From the NCBI GenBank assembly GCA_947630025.1, contig CANRFZ010000021.1, forward strand, positions 1-40,621: a stretch of 40,621 nt of DNA, written 5' to 3'. The notes under the pieces were generated by a model. That model worked only from the letters and a program-made list of their open reading frames with translations. It was not told where the DNA came from and ran no database searches. The stretch is from an uncultured Lachnospiraceae bacterium. Its GTDB lineage: Bacteria; Bacillota; Clostridia; Lachnospirales; Lachnospiraceae. Positions 1-8,905 of the stretch are shown here, piece after piece. The position numbers were made by a program, and so were the translations under genes. How positions within the stretch are numbered: the first letter of the stretch is position 1; every line of letters starts with the position of its first letter.

Positions 1-103
1 TTTTTCCGCTGCATATATCATTCAGTGTAGCGTGAGGAATACCTGCTTCTACCGCAAGTCGGTATTTTGTCATGTTCCGTCTCTTTAATAACCTTTCTAC
101 CAT
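1..103 (-). CDS. XRE-type helix-turn-helix regulator, N-terminal part, cut by window edge
   Basis: Reading leftwards from an ATG at 103, an open frame runs off the window after 34 codons. The peptide begins MVERLLKRRNMTKYRLAVEA and continues with GIPHATLNDICSGK, the usual shape of a Cro/C1 (XRE) helix-turn-helix: helix 2 around 'KYRLAVEAG' and recognition helix around 'HATLNDICSG'. A purine-rich GAGGAGAGGGG ribosome binding site lies just before the ATG. It follows rlmD on the same strand but has its own promoter with a dyad in the spacer, which suggests self-repression. The rest of the gene lies outside the window, so size, effector domain and partners are unknown. Confidence 0.75.
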   Translation of the reverse strand, partial: MVERLLKRRNMTKYRLAVEAGIPHATLNDICSGK

Positions 104-121
104 TGCCCCTCTCCTCTATAT

Positions 122-150
122 ATTATATCGGCATACCGAAATATTATCAA
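122..150 (-). promoter_or_regulatory. Promoter with dyad operator for the XRE gene
   Basis: On the minus strand TTGATA (150-145) and TATAAT (127-122) are separated by exactly 17 bases. The spacer holds the dyad TCGGnnnnCCGA (128-139), extended outward by TAT/ATA arms with one mismatch (124-143). A repressor bound there would block both promoter elements. That the XRE product itself binds is an inference from this layout. Confidence 0.6.
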
Positions 151-189
151 CAGAAGGCAAAGCAAGGCATGAAACAGTAACAAAAAAAC

Positions 190-1761
190 TTACTTTATCT
201 TCTCTTTTCCACAATACTGCATCATAACCGCGCACTCTGTATGCACCGTCATCCCGAACTGGTCTACCGCCCGCACCCGCTTCAGCTCATACCCGCCTGC
301 CGCCAGCACCTTCAGGTCGCGCGCCAGCGTCGCGGGGTCACAGCTCACATAGACGATCCGATCCGGCTGCATGGCGAGCATCGTTTCGAGACATTTCCCG
401 TCGCAGCCCTTCCGCGGCGGATCGACCACGATGACATCGGGATGTTTCATCTCCGGAGCCAATTCTGCAAAATCTGTCCGATCTGCCGCCATAGGCGATA
501 CGGCCTTGCCATCCGTCCCTGCACTCTCTTTTGCCGCTTCCCCGGCTCCTCTCTCCGCGCTCCCATAGAAGGCGGGGAGGACTTCCTCGGCCTTGCCGAC
601 CAGAAACTTGACATTCCTGATGCCGTTGCGTTCCGCATTCTCGCGCGCGTCGTCGATGGCCTGCGGGATCACTTCCACGCCGTAGACCTGCCGGGCTTTT
701 TGAGCCATACAGAGAGAAATCGTGCCGATGCCGCAGTAGAGATCCCAGACGGTCTCGTGTCCGGTGAGCGCCGCATAGTCCAGCGCGATGCTATAGAGTT
801 TTTCGGTCTGGCGGGGATTCACCTGATAGAAGGAGAGCGGCGAGATGCGGAACGTAATCTGTCTGCCTGTCTCCGCGAATCCCGCCGATCCGTCCTGCAC
901 CGTCAGCAGACGCATCGTATCTTCTATCCGGGTGCTGCCCCAGAGCACGCGGATCTCTTTTCCCATAATGACATTGGTGCGTTCTTCGTTGACGCTGACG
1001 GAAATACCGGCCACCCGCCGCTTGCCCGTCTGCATCCCGCATAGCGCTTCTGCCAGCTTGTCCTCCGCCGGCAGCCGTTTTCCGTTGATGACGAGGCAGA
1101 CCATGATTTCTCCGGTGGAAAAGGCGGTGCGGATCAGCACATGGCGCACCAGCCCGCTGCCGGTATGTTCGTCATAGGCGGACACATGGTACCGGCGCAT
1201 ATACGTCAGGATGCGCTCTAAGATTTCCTTATTTTCTTCCGCGCCCAGCGCGCAGTCGGTATTGGCGATGATATCATGGGTTCTTCCGGCATAGAAGCCG
1301 GTAACGATGTCGCCCTGCCGGTTCGTTCCCACAGGGTACTGCGCCTTGTTGCGGTAATGCCATGGATCTTCCATGCCGACGATAGGTTCCATGATCCTGT
1401 CAACCGTCTCTGCGGAGAAGCCGCCGATACGGAGCAGGCTATCGCGTACTTTCTGCTGCTTATACAGAAGCTGCCTGTCATAGCGCATGGCCTGCAGCTG
1501 GCAGCCGCCGCACTGTCTGTAATATGCGCATCTGGGCTCTACGCGAAAAGGAGAAGGCGCCGCCACCTTCTCCACCCGAGCATAACCATAATTTTTCTTG
1601 CATTTTGTGATCCGTGCTTCGACGGTATCTCCGATCACGGCATCTTTGACAAACAGTGTATAACCGTCCGCCCTGCCGATCCCTTCGCCGTCGTTTCCGA
1701 TATCTTCTATCGTCACGGTGACGATATCATTTTTTTGAAATACTCTGTTCTGTCCGTTCAT
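190..1761 (-). CDS. rlmD: 23S rRNA (uracil-C5)-methyltransferase, RlmD/RlmCD family
   Basis: 523 residues. An N-terminal TRAM RNA-binding domain (about 10-66) is followed by the four cysteines expected for the [4Fe-4S] cluster (C78, C84, C87 in CX5CX2C, and C170). The SAM-binding motif is DLYCGIGTISL (340-350), followed by DPPRKGC (447-453) and the catalytic Cys in YVSCDP (C474). Such enzymes methylate C5 of uridines in 23S rRNA. Firmicutes often have one enzyme (RlmCD) for two sites, so the exact target is not certain. The ATG overlaps the stop of yhaM as ATGA, so the two are translationally coupled. A segment of about 40 residues rich in Ala, Gly and Glu (about 399-440) sits between the SAM and DPPRKG motifs and looks like a disordered insertion. 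Confidence 0.93.
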   Translation of the reverse strand: MNGQNRVFQKNDIVTVTIEDIGNDGEGIGRADGYTLFVKDAVIGDTVEARITKCKKNYGYARVEKVAAPSPFRVEPRCAYYRQCGGCQLQAMRYDRQLLYKQQKVRDSLLRIGGFSAETVDRIMEPIVGMEDPWHYRNKAQYPVGTNRQGDIVTGFYAGRTHDIIANTDCALGAEENKEILERILTYMRRYHVSAYDEHTGSGLVRHVLIRTAFSTGEIMVCLVINGKRLPAEDKLAEALCGMQTGKRRVAGISVSVNEERTNVIMGKEIRVLWGSTRIEDTMRLLTVQDGSAGFAETGRQITFRISPLSFYQVNPRQTEKLYSIALDYAALTGHETVWDLYCGIGTISLCMAQKARQVYGVEVIPQAIDDARENAERNGIRNVKFLVGKAEEVLPAFYGSAERGAGEAAKESAGTDGKAVSPMAADRTDFAELAPEMKHPDVIVVDPPRKGCDGKCLETMLAMQPDRIVYVSCDPATLARDLKVLAAGGYELKRVRAVDQFGMTVHTECAVMMQYCGKEKIK

Positions 1762-2708
1762 TTCTGTTCCACCGCCGTGGCCCGCACATTGGAATCAAAC
1801 AGTCTGTTGAAGCCCAGCCAGCCTTTTTCCCGCGTGCCGTCCAAAAGTTCTGTGAACGTCTCGATTTTGGCATCTATATTGTCCGCAAAATTCAGCGCCA
1901 CCGCCTCCACGATAGCGGGCTTTTTCGGCGAGCCAAATTCATATTCGCCATGGTGGGACAGGATGCAGTGTTTCAGCTCATTGGCCAGAAGCGGCGGGAA
2001 GCCGTCTATTTTCTTTATCTTTTCGCCCACCATCTCGCAGCCGATCACGATATGTCCGAGGAACTGTCCGTCGTCGGTATAATCGTTCTGGGGAAAAAGG
2101 GACAGTTCTTTCGTCTTGCCGATGTCGTGGCAGATCGCCGCCGTCAGCAGCAGATCGCGGTTCAGCACTTCGTACTGGGTGCAGAAATAGTCGCACATCC
2201 TCGTCACCGCCAGCGTGTGCTGCAGCAGCCCGCCCACGAAACCGTGGTGCACGGTCTTGGCCGCCGAGGACTTGCAGAATGCCTTTAGGAAATCCGCATC
2301 TTCCGTAAAAAAGGCGCGGAGCAGTTTCTGTAAGTAGGGATTGCGGATGCTATCGATATAGCCCACCAATTCTTTCTGCATATCTTCTATGGAATATTTG
2401 CTGACCGGCAGGTAATCGGCGGGGTTATACTCTCCCTCCCGGCATTTTCTGACTCTCTTTACATTGACCTGACAGGCTCCCTGAAAACTGGTTACGTCTC
2501 CGTACACCTCGATATAGTCCAGCGTGTCAAATTCTTCGATGCCAGCATTGTTAGGGTCCCAGATCTTGGCGTCCACGGTTCCGGTCTTGTCCTGCAGAAT
2601 CACATTTTCATAGGGCTTTCCGTTCTTTGTCACCGCCGACTGTTTGTGCTTGCACAGATAGATGTCGGATACTTTGTCGCCTTCTTTATACTCTTTGATA
2701 TACTTCAT
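1758..2708 (-). CDS. yhaM: 3'-5' exoribonuclease YhaM-like (OB-fold plus HD domain)
   Basis: 316 residues, close to the 314 of Bacillus YhaM. The N-terminal 90 residues form an OB-type nucleic-acid-binding fold (LQDKTGTVDAKIWD). The rest is an HD phosphohydrolase domain with H164 in GGLLQHTL, H194-D195 in CHDIGK, the HH pair at 252-253 in SHHGEYEFGSP and a late Asp in NFADNID. YhaM enzymes are metal-dependent 3'-5' exonucleases for RNA and single-stranded DNA. It follows the HtrA-like gene by 34 bases and ends in a 4-base overlap with rlmD, so the three form an operon. The start is preceded by AGAGG about 7 bases upstream. Confidence 0.92.
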   Translation of the reverse strand: MKYIKEYKEGDKVSDIYLCKHKQSAVTKNGKPYENVILQDKTGTVDAKIWDPNNAGIEEFDTLDYIEVYGDVTSFQGACQVNVKRVRKCREGEYNPADYLPVSKYSIEDMQKELVGYIDSIRNPYLQKLLRAFFTEDADFLKAFCKSSAAKTVHHGFVGGLLQHTLAVTRMCDYFCTQYEVLNRDLLLTAAICHDIGKTKELSLFPQNDYTDDGQFLGHIVIGCEMVGEKIKKIDGFPPLLANELKHCILSHHGEYEFGSPKKPAIVEAVALNFADNIDAKIETFTELLDGTREKGWLGFNRLFDSNVRATAVEQK

Positions 2709-2742
2709 AACCAGCCTCTTTTCTGTATCCAGCGGATACGTT

Positions 2743-4098
2743 TCACCGCGTTCCCAGCGTCACGGCAGCCGTCATCTCCCGGCCCTGCCGCATCAGTACC
2801 ATCTCCAGCGTATCGTCTGGCGCGGAATCGTACAACACGTCCAGCAGACTGTTGTAGCTGACGATGGGCGTCTCACCGATCTGGATCACAACGTCGCCGT
2901 TCTGTATGCCCGCCGCCATCGCCGGGGAATCCATCTCAACGGATCTCACATAGGCGCCGCCGTCCGGCACGCCCATCTCCTCGCCCACTTCCCGCGGCAC
3001 GTCGGCCCCATGGATGCCCAGATAGGCTATCTCCCGGTTGTTGGACATTTTTTCGATCGTCCGTTTCAGTTCGGAGATTCCGTAGGCGGTCAGGAGATTG
3101 TCCATACCGCCGTTTCCGCCCGTGCTGCCGATAATGCCGATGACCATGCCTTTCATATTCACCAGCACGCCGGTGGCGCCGGGACTTCCGTATATGTCTG
3201 TGGTGATGATCTTATAGGCGGCGTCCGGCTGATCCGCCACCGCGCCTACGGAAGTCACCATACCGTAAGCCAGAGAGCCGCCTGTTCCCATCGGGCTTCC
3301 CAGCGCCATCACCGGCTGCCCCAGGATATTGCCGTTATTGGAGCTTCCCATATCCGCTATGTCGATCACGTCCATCGTCTCCTCGACGATCTCCGTGAGC
3401 GGCACCGCTATGACCGCCAGCCCCGTGTTGGGATCGCTCTGCACGATCTCCGCGCTGGCCCTCGCCTGATCGCAGAATGTGACGACGATACTGTCCGCGT
3501 CGTAGAGCGTCTCCGCATTGACGAGTATCAGCGCCGACTTTCCGTTATTGGCCACGATGACGCCGGAGACCGACGCTTCGTTCTCATAGATATCGTTGAG
3601 CCAGTCCACGTCCGACACAACGCCCGTCACCGTCACCACGGATCTGCCTACCTGCTGCGCCAGCTCGGACATTTCATCATACAATGTCTGGTAATCGTCC
3701 AGATCGAACTGAACCTGTGACAGAAGCTCCCGGATCTGTTCGTCCTCCAGCTCCGCCTGCACGACTTCCACGGCGGTCTCCTGCTCGTCCTCCACCAGCA
3801 TATCCTCCGGCTTCATCTCCTCCGTCACCGTCTCCTCCGGGAACTTCACTTCCTCGGCTTCTTCCTCCGGATACAGGCGGTTGCTGATTACGGGCTCCAG
3901 CAGCAGGAATGTGACGCAGGCCACCAGACCGAAGACCACCGCCATCGCCACCGTGAGCACCGTCCTGCGGAGCAGTTTCTTCTTGTTGACCGGCTTCTGT
4001 TTTATCTTTTCACGCAGGAAATCGGGCTGCACCGGAGGCGTATATTCCGCCTGTTCCTTGACCGGCCCGCCGCCTGCGGCGTTTTGTTCTTTTTCCAT
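2743..4098 (-). CDS. HtrA/DegP-like membrane protein with PDZ domain, catalytic triad lost
   Basis: 451 residues. Layout: cytoplasmic N-terminus (1-43), one membrane segment (about 45-68), an acidic linker (78-125), a trypsin-like domain (about 150-345) and a C-terminal PDZ domain (about 357-449, ending in LMRQGREMTAAVTLG). The fold follows HtrA, including GSPMGTGGSLAYGMVTSVG, but none of the three catalytic positions is kept. The His of 'NNHVV' aligns with E196, the Asp of 'SDIAL' with G226, and the Ser of 'GNSGG' with A308. The alignment is by eye, anchored on the flanking DA, LAVI and LVN residues. It is therefore probably a non-proteolytic, PDZ-bearing surface protein that binds envelope proteins or peptides. 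It is first in an operon with yhaM and rlmD and divergent from mutS2. Confidence 0.85.
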   Translation of the reverse strand: MEKEQNAAGGGPVKEQAEYTPPVQPDFLREKIKQKPVNKKKLLRRTVLTVAMAVVFGLVACVTFLLLEPVISNRLYPEEEAEEVKFPEETVTEEMKPEDMLVEDEQETAVEVVQAELEDEQIRELLSQVQFDLDDYQTLYDEMSELAQQVGRSVVTVTGVVSDVDWLNDIYENEASVSGVIVANNGKSALILVNAETLYDADSIVVTFCDQARASAEIVQSDPNTGLAVIAVPLTEIVEETMDVIDIADMGSSNNGNILGQPVMALGSPMGTGGSLAYGMVTSVGAVADQPDAAYKIITTDIYGSPGATGVLVNMKGMVIGIIGSTGGNGGMDNLLTAYGISELKRTIEKMSNNREIAYLGIHGADVPREVGEEMGVPDGGAYVRSVEMDSPAMAAGIQNGDVVIQIGETPIVSYNSLLDVLYDSAPDDTLEMVLMRQGREMTAAVTLGTR

Positions 4099-4198
4099 CT
4101 GACCGTCCAGCTCCTATGCGCACTGCCTTTTGTCGTTTTCTCCATTAAGTATATCTTTTTTCCCCTTTGTTGTAAAGAAAAGGATTCCGGGGGCGGGT

Positions 4199-4253
4199 AG
4201 CAATTCTCCCGAAAAATTTTACGTTACTGGCACCAGAGATTATGGTATAATAA
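4199..4253 (+). repeat. Dispersed intergenic repeat, family 2, copy A
   Basis: Starts with AGCAATTCTCCCG, then a T-rich block, then CCAGAGATTATGGTATAAT. It matches two copies at 13764-13815 and 13828-13882 in the same order of blocks. The copy ends in a perfect TATAAT (4246-4251) pointing to mutS2, so it could supply that gene's -10 box. No good -35 is present (TTACTG at 16 bases). Confidence 0.65.
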
Positions 4254-4256
4254 AAA

Positions 4257-4337
4257 TAAATTGCTTTGCAATTTACTCGAGAGAATCCCTGCGGGATTCT
4301 CCTATGATAATTTTCGTTATTGCTATTAGAGAATGTG
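4257..4337 (+). repeat. Two short hairpins and a diverged fourth copy of repeat family 2
   Basis: AAATTGC-TTT-GCAATTT (about 4258-4274) and GAGAATCCC-TGC-GGGATTCTC (4281-4301) are perfect inverted repeats. The right arm of the second begins a diverged copy (about 4293-4337), with ATTCTCC, a TAATTTT block and TTAGAGAATGTGAT, matching copy C at 13828 with one indel. It ends directly at the mutS2 start codon, so these hairpins lie in the mutS2 5' leader. Confidence 0.5.
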
Positions 4338-4339
4338 AT

Positions 4340-6715
4340 ATGAACGACAAAGTGCTGCGTGTTTTGGAATATAATAAAATCATCGAGCGGCTGACGGACA
4401 GGGCGACTTCGGCGCCCGGCAGGAAGCTGGCCGCCTCCCTCGTGCCGATGACTGACCGGGACGCGATCCTGCAGGCGCAGACGGAAACGGCTGACGCGCT
4501 GGGCAGATTGTTCCGCAAGGGCTCTACGTCCTTCGGCAGCAATAAGGATCTGGGGTTCTGCATCCGCTCGCTGGAAGTGGGCAGCGCGTTGTCCGCGGCG
4601 GAGCTGCTCGGTATTGCGGATTTTCTGGAAAATGTGAACCGCATCAAGTCCTATGGCCGCAGAGAGCGGGACGACGCCCCGGCGGATTCGCTGGACGGGT
4701 ATTTCGATATGCTGGAGCCGGTCACATCGCTCTCTCATGAGATCCGGCGGTGCATTCTGTCGGAGGAGGAGATCGCCGACGACGCCAGTCCCGCGCTGAA
4801 GCATATCCGGCGGAGCATGGCCGCCGCCAACAACCGGATTCACGCCCAGCTCACCTCCATGGTCAACGGCTCCTGCCGCACTTATCTGCAGGACGCGGTT
4901 ATCACGATGCGGGACAACCGCTACTGCATTCCGGTGAAAGCGGAGTACAAGAGTCAGGTGCCCGGCATGGTGCACGACCAGTCCTCCACCGGCTCCACGT
5001 TTTTTATCGAGCCTGCCGCCGTGGTAAATCTGAACAACGAACTGCGGGAGCTGGAGCTGAAGGAGCAGGAGGAGATCGGTGTGATTCTCGCCGATCTGAG
5101 CGCCCAGGCCGGCGCTTACACGGATGCCCTCGCCGCGGATCAGGAGGCTATGACGACGCTGGATTTTATCTTTGCAAAAGCGGCCCTCGCCATGGAACAG
5201 AACGCCTCCATGCCCGTCTTTAACGATGCGCGCCGGATTCAGATCCGGCAGGGAAGACACCCGCTTCTGGACAAAAAGACCGTCGTTCCCATCGACATAC
5301 GGCTGGGCGACGATTTTGACCTGCTGGTCATCACGGGCCCCAATACGGGCGGCAAGACCGTCTCTCTCAAGACGGTGGGACTTCTGACGCTGATGGGGCA
5401 GGCGGGGCTGCACATTCCGGCGCTGGATCGCTCGGAGCTGTCGATTTTTGACGAAGTGTATGCGGATATCGGGGATGAACAGAGTATCGAGCAGAGTCTC
5501 AGCACCTTTTCCTCCCATATGACCAATATCGTCTCCATCCTCCGGGAAGCGGACGAAAATTCTCTCTGCCTGTTCGACGAGCTGGGGGCCGGCACGGACC
5601 CGACGGAAGGGGCCGCGCTTGCCATCTCGGTGCTGGATTCTCTGCATACGCGCGGCATCCGCACGATGGCCACCACCCACTATAGCGAGCTGAAAGTCTA
5701 TGCGTTGTCGACGGATGCAGTGGAGAACGCAAGCTGCGAATTCAGCGTGGAGACGCTGCGGCCCACCTACCGGCTGCTGATCGGCGTGCCCGGCAAGAGC
5801 AACGCCTTTGCCATCTCCGCCAAGCTGGGGCTGCCGGAGCCCATCATAGAGGACGCCAGACGGCATATCGCCGCAGACAAAGAGAGCTTCGAGGATCTGC
5901 TGGCCGATCTGGAGCAGAGCCGGCTGACGATGGAAAAAGAACAGGCGGAGATCAACTCCTACAAGGAACAGATCAAGCAGCTCAAGCAGCAGTTGGAGGC
6001 CCGGCAGGAGAAGCTGGAGCAGTCCCGGCAGCGCATTCTCCGGGAGGCCAATGAGGAGGCCCGCGAGATCCTGCAGAACGCCAAGGACGTGGCGGACGAG
6101 ACGATCCGCACTTTCCGCAAGGCGGAGGCCGGTGTCCCCATGAAGGATCTGGAAAAATCCCGCCAGAAAGTACGGGATCAGATCTCCGAGCGGAACGACA
6201 AACTGGCGGTAAAGAGCGGCAGCCATCCCCACAAGGCATTAAAGCCCGGCCAGATCCATCTGGGCGACAGTGTGAAGATCCTCTCCATGGGGCTAAAGGG
6301 AACCGTGAGCTCCCTGCCCGACAGGAACGGAAAGCTCTTTGTGCAGTGCGGCATCCTCCGCTCCCAAGTCTCGCTGGACGATCTCGTTCTGACGCAGGAG
6401 GAAACGATCACGGCGGGCGGGATGCAGCGGTCTTCTTCCGGCAGGCTGAAAATGTCCAAATCCTACTCCGTCTCCACCGAGATCAATCTGCTCGGACGGA
6501 CGGTGGACGAGGCGCTGTCCGAGCTGGACAAATATCTGGACGACGCTTATCTGGCGCATCTGCCCGGCGTCCGCATCGTCCATGGCAAGGGAACCGGCGC
6601 GCTGCGCAGCGCGGTGCACAATTATCTGCGCAAAAATAAGATCATCAAAAGCTACCGCCTCGGCGAATTCGGAGAGGGAGACGCGGGCGTTACGATTGTG
6701 GAATTTAAAGACTGA
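4340..6715 (+). CDS. mutS2: MutS2: MutS-type ATPase with Smr nuclease domain
   Basis: 791 residues from the ATG at 4340 (MNDKVLRVLEYNKIIERL), the usual MutS2 N-terminus. The open frame extends further upstream, but that part is intergenic repeat and has no homology. Walker A GPNTGGKT lies near residue 332 and Walker B LCLFDELGAGTDPTEGAAL near 410. A coiled coil rich in Glu, Gln and Lys spans about 520-600, and the C-terminal Smr domain about 712-790 (VRIVHGKGTGALRSAV). MutS2 proteins act on branched DNA and, in Bacillus, on collided ribosomes; they do not do mismatch repair. The ribosome binding site is weak (AGAGAATG). A response regulator gene follows after 35 bases on the same strand. Confidence 0.95.
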   Translation: MNDKVLRVLEYNKIIERLTDRATSAPGRKLAASLVPMTDRDAILQAQTETADALGRLFRKGSTSFGSNKDLGFCIRSLEVGSALSAAELLGIADFLENVNRIKSYGRRERDDAPADSLDGYFDMLEPVTSLSHEIRRCILSEEEIADDASPALKHIRRSMAAANNRIHAQLTSMVNGSCRTYLQDAVITMRDNRYCIPVKAEYKSQVPGMVHDQSSTGSTFFIEPAAVVNLNNELRELELKEQEEIGVILADLSAQAGAYTDALAADQEAMTTLDFIFAKAALAMEQNASMPVFNDARRIQIRQGRHPLLDKKTVVPIDIRLGDDFDLLVITGPNTGGKTVSLKTVGLLTLMGQAGLHIPALDRSELSIFDEVYADIGDEQSIEQSLSTFSSHMTNIVSILREADENSLCLFDELGAGTDPTEGAALAISVLDSLHTRGIRTMATTHYSELKVYALSTDAVENASCEFSVETLRPTYRLLIGVPGKSNAFAISAKLGLPEPIIEDARRHIAADKESFEDLLADLEQSRLTMEKEQAEINSYKEQIKQLKQQLEARQEKLEQSRQRILREANEEAREILQNAKDVADETIRTFRKAEAGVPMKDLEKSRQKVRDQISERNDKLAVKSGSHPHKALKPGQIHLGDSVKILSMGLKGTVSSLPDRNGKLFVQCGILRSQVSLDDLVLTQEETITAGGMQRSSSGRLKMSKSYSVSTEINLLGRTVDEALSELDKYLDDAYLAHLPGVRIVHGKGTGALRSAVHNYLRKNKIIKSYRLGEFGEGDAGVTIVEFKD

Positions 6716-6750
6716 TCCTGTGGAAACTACGGAAATGAGGTGTGCGACTT

Positions 6751-7449
6751 ATGGTAAACAAACAGAAGATCCTGATTGTGGATGACGACAACAATATTGC
6801 CGAGCTGATCTCGCTCTATCTGACCAAGGAGTGCTTCGAGACGATGATCGTCAACGACGGGGAATCGGCGCTGACCGCCGTGGAGAGCTTCGAGCCGAAC
6901 CTGATGCTGCTGGATCTGATGCTTCCGGGCATCGACGGCTATCAGGTCTGCCGGGAGATCCGTTCCAAGTCTTCCCTGCCCATCATCATGCTCTCCGCCA
7001 AGGGCGAAGTGTTTGACAAGGTGCTGGGGCTGGAGCTGGGCGCCGACGACTATATGGAAAAGCCCTTCGACTCCAAGGAGCTGGTGGCGCGGGTAAAGGC
7101 CGTGCTGCGCCGCTACAAGCCGGGCGCGTCCGAAGCCAAAGCCTCCGACGTCAAGAGCGTGGAATACCCCGACCTGATCATCAACCAGACCAATTACTCC
7201 GTGATCTATATGGGCAAGCCGGTGGAGATGCCGCCCAAAGAGCTGGAGCTTCTCTATTTTCTGGCTTCCTCGCCCAACCATGTCTTCACGAGAGAGCAGC
7301 TTCTGGATCAGATCTGGGGCTACGAATACATCGGGGACACCCGCACCGTGGACGTACATATCAAGCGCCTGCGGGAAAAGATCAACGACCATGAGAAATG
7401 GCGCATCGCCACGATCTGGGGGATCGGCTACAAATTTGAATCGAGATAG
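6751..7449 (+). CDS. OmpR/PhoB-family response regulator
   Basis: 232 residues from the ATG at 6751, chosen because AGGTG lies nine bases upstream; a GTG nine bases earlier is possible. The receiver domain (1-120) has the acidic pocket DDD at 11-13, phospho-acceptor D55 (LLDLMLPG), a switch Ser in MLSAKG and the lysine of EKPFD. The C-terminal winged helix (about 135-231) ends in RTVDVHIKRLREK and IWGIGYKFE, typical of OmpR-type DNA-binding domains. It is followed 8 bases later by its histidine kinase and probably cotranscribed from the mutS2 side. The target genes cannot be told from the sequence. Confidence 0.93.
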   Translation: MVNKQKILIVDDDNNIAELISLYLTKECFETMIVNDGESALTAVESFEPNLMLLDLMLPGIDGYQVCREIRSKSSLPIIMLSAKGEVFDKVLGLELGADDYMEKPFDSKELVARVKAVLRRYKPGASEAKASDVKSVEYPDLIINQTNYSVIYMGKPVEMPPKELELLYFLASSPNHVFTREQLLDQIWGYEYIGDTRTVDVHIKRLREKINDHEKWRIATIWGIGYKFESR

Positions 7450-7457
7450 GTATCACT

Positions 7458-8882
7458 ATGCGCAAAACTCTTTATCTGAAACTGATCCTTGCCTATTTCA
7501 TCTTCGGACTGTTCGGCTTCATCGTCGTAGCTACGTTTGTGTCCAGCATGACGATGGATCATCTGAAAAAAGGCAAGGCCGACTCTCTCTACCGGGAGGC
7601 CGTCCTGATCGCAAATACTTACGCGGGCGGCCTGTATAACAACGAGATCTCTCTGGAAACGGTGAAATCGCAATTGGACGCGCTGGACACTTATCTGGAC
7701 GCCACCCTCTGGATCATCAACCCTTCGGGCCGCATGATTCTGGACTCCTCCTCGCCATTGGATGTGGAAAATGAAATCGTGATCGAGAATTTCGATCCCA
7801 CGATCACCGAGGGCTCCTACTATACCACCGGCAACTTTTTTAACACTTTTGACGAGGAAATGCTGAGCGTGTTCGCCCCCATCACATCCGATTATAAGGT
7901 AAAGGGCTACGTGGTCATCCATACTTCCATGGCGGATATCCGCGAGGAAACCAACAGTCTGCTGACCATCACCTATATCACGCTGGTGATCCTGTTTCTG
8001 TTGTCGCTGATCATCCTGATCTTTTTTACGGAAATCGTCTACATCCCGCTGCGCAGGATCACTAAGGCGACGGAGCAGTACGCCAGCGGCAATATGCACT
8101 ATGAGTTCAGCGTGGAGAGCGAGGACGAGATGGGCTATCTGGCGGCAACCTTGTCCTATATGGCAAGCGAAATCGCGCGCTCCGAGGACGACCAGAAAAA
8201 GTTCGTGGCCAACGTCTCCCACGACTTCCGCTCGCCCCTGACTTCCATCAAAGGCTATCTGGAGGCGATGATCGACGGCACGATTCCGCCCGAAATGCAC
8301 GAAAAATATCTGACGATCGTGCTGAACGAAACCGAGCGTCTCCGCAAGCTGACAAACAGCCTCCTGACGCTGAACAACCTGAACACCGCGGGCATGATGC
8401 TGAACAAGACGGATTTTGACATCAACACCACGATCCGCAGCGTGGCCGCGTCCTTTGAGGGCACCTGCCGCGCCAAGACCATCGCCATAGAGCTCGTGCT
8501 GACGGGAGACGAGATGTACGTCACCGCCGACATGGAAAAAATCCAGCAGGTGCTCTACAATCTGCTGGACAACGCCATCAAATTCAGCCACAACAATTCC
8601 GTTATCAAGATCGAGACGACCGAAAAGAACAGCAAGGTCTTCGTCAGCGTCAAGGATTCCGGCATCGGCATCCCCAAGGACGACCTGAAACTGATCTGGG
8701 AGCGCTTCTACAAGTCCGATCTGTCCCGCGGCAAAGACAAAAAAGGGACAGGTCTGGGCCTGTCCATCACCAAGGAGATCATCCGCTCGCACGGCGAAAA
8801 TATCAACGTCATCAGCACCGAGGGCGTGGGAACGGAATTTATCTTTTCCCTGTCCAAATCCGACATAGAGGACGACGACTGA
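7458..8882 (+). CDS. Membrane sensor histidine kinase, partner of the preceding regulator
   Basis: 474 residues. A first membrane segment (about 8-30), an extracellular sensor region (about 31-165) and a second segment (about 168-192) lead to a HAMP linker. The HisKA box has H255 in VSHDFRSPLTSI, and the HATPase domain has an N-box (NLLDNAIKFS), G1 (KDSGIGIP), F-box (WERFYKSD) and G2 (GTGLGLSI). All catalytic motifs are present. The sensor region shows no domain I recognise, so the signal is unknown. It ends 23 bases before the convergent trmL gene, with no obvious terminator between them. Confidence 0.93.
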   Translation: MRKTLYLKLILAYFIFGLFGFIVVATFVSSMTMDHLKKGKADSLYREAVLIANTYAGGLYNNEISLETVKSQLDALDTYLDATLWIINPSGRMILDSSSPLDVENEIVIENFDPTITEGSYYTTGNFFNTFDEEMLSVFAPITSDYKVKGYVVIHTSMADIREETNSLLTITYITLVILFLLSLIILIFFTEIVYIPLRRITKATEQYASGNMHYEFSVESEDEMGYLAATLSYMASEIARSEDDQKKFVANVSHDFRSPLTSIKGYLEAMIDGTIPPEMHEKYLTIVLNETERLRKLTNSLLTLNNLNTAGMMLNKTDFDINTTIRSVAASFEGTCRAKTIAIELVLTGDEMYVTADMEKIQQVLYNLLDNAIKFSHNNSVIKIETTEKNSKVFVSVKDSGIGIPKDDLKLIWERFYKSDLSRGKDKKGTGLGLSITKEIIRSHGENINVISTEGVGTEFIFSLSKSDIEDDD

Positions 8883-8905
8883 ATCCCGTCCGCCGGATCA
8901 GCCCG

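Noticed and set aside
241..1044. Long plus-strand open frame opposite rlmD
   Set aside because: It is antisense to a clear enzyme, has no ribosome site and its His/Arg-rich product looks like a reverse-frame shadow of GC-rich coding DNA.
4145..6232. 695-codon minus-strand frame opposite mutS2
   Set aside because: It is the mirror of the mutS2 codon pattern; the product has no recognisable domain and mutS2 has complete motifs.
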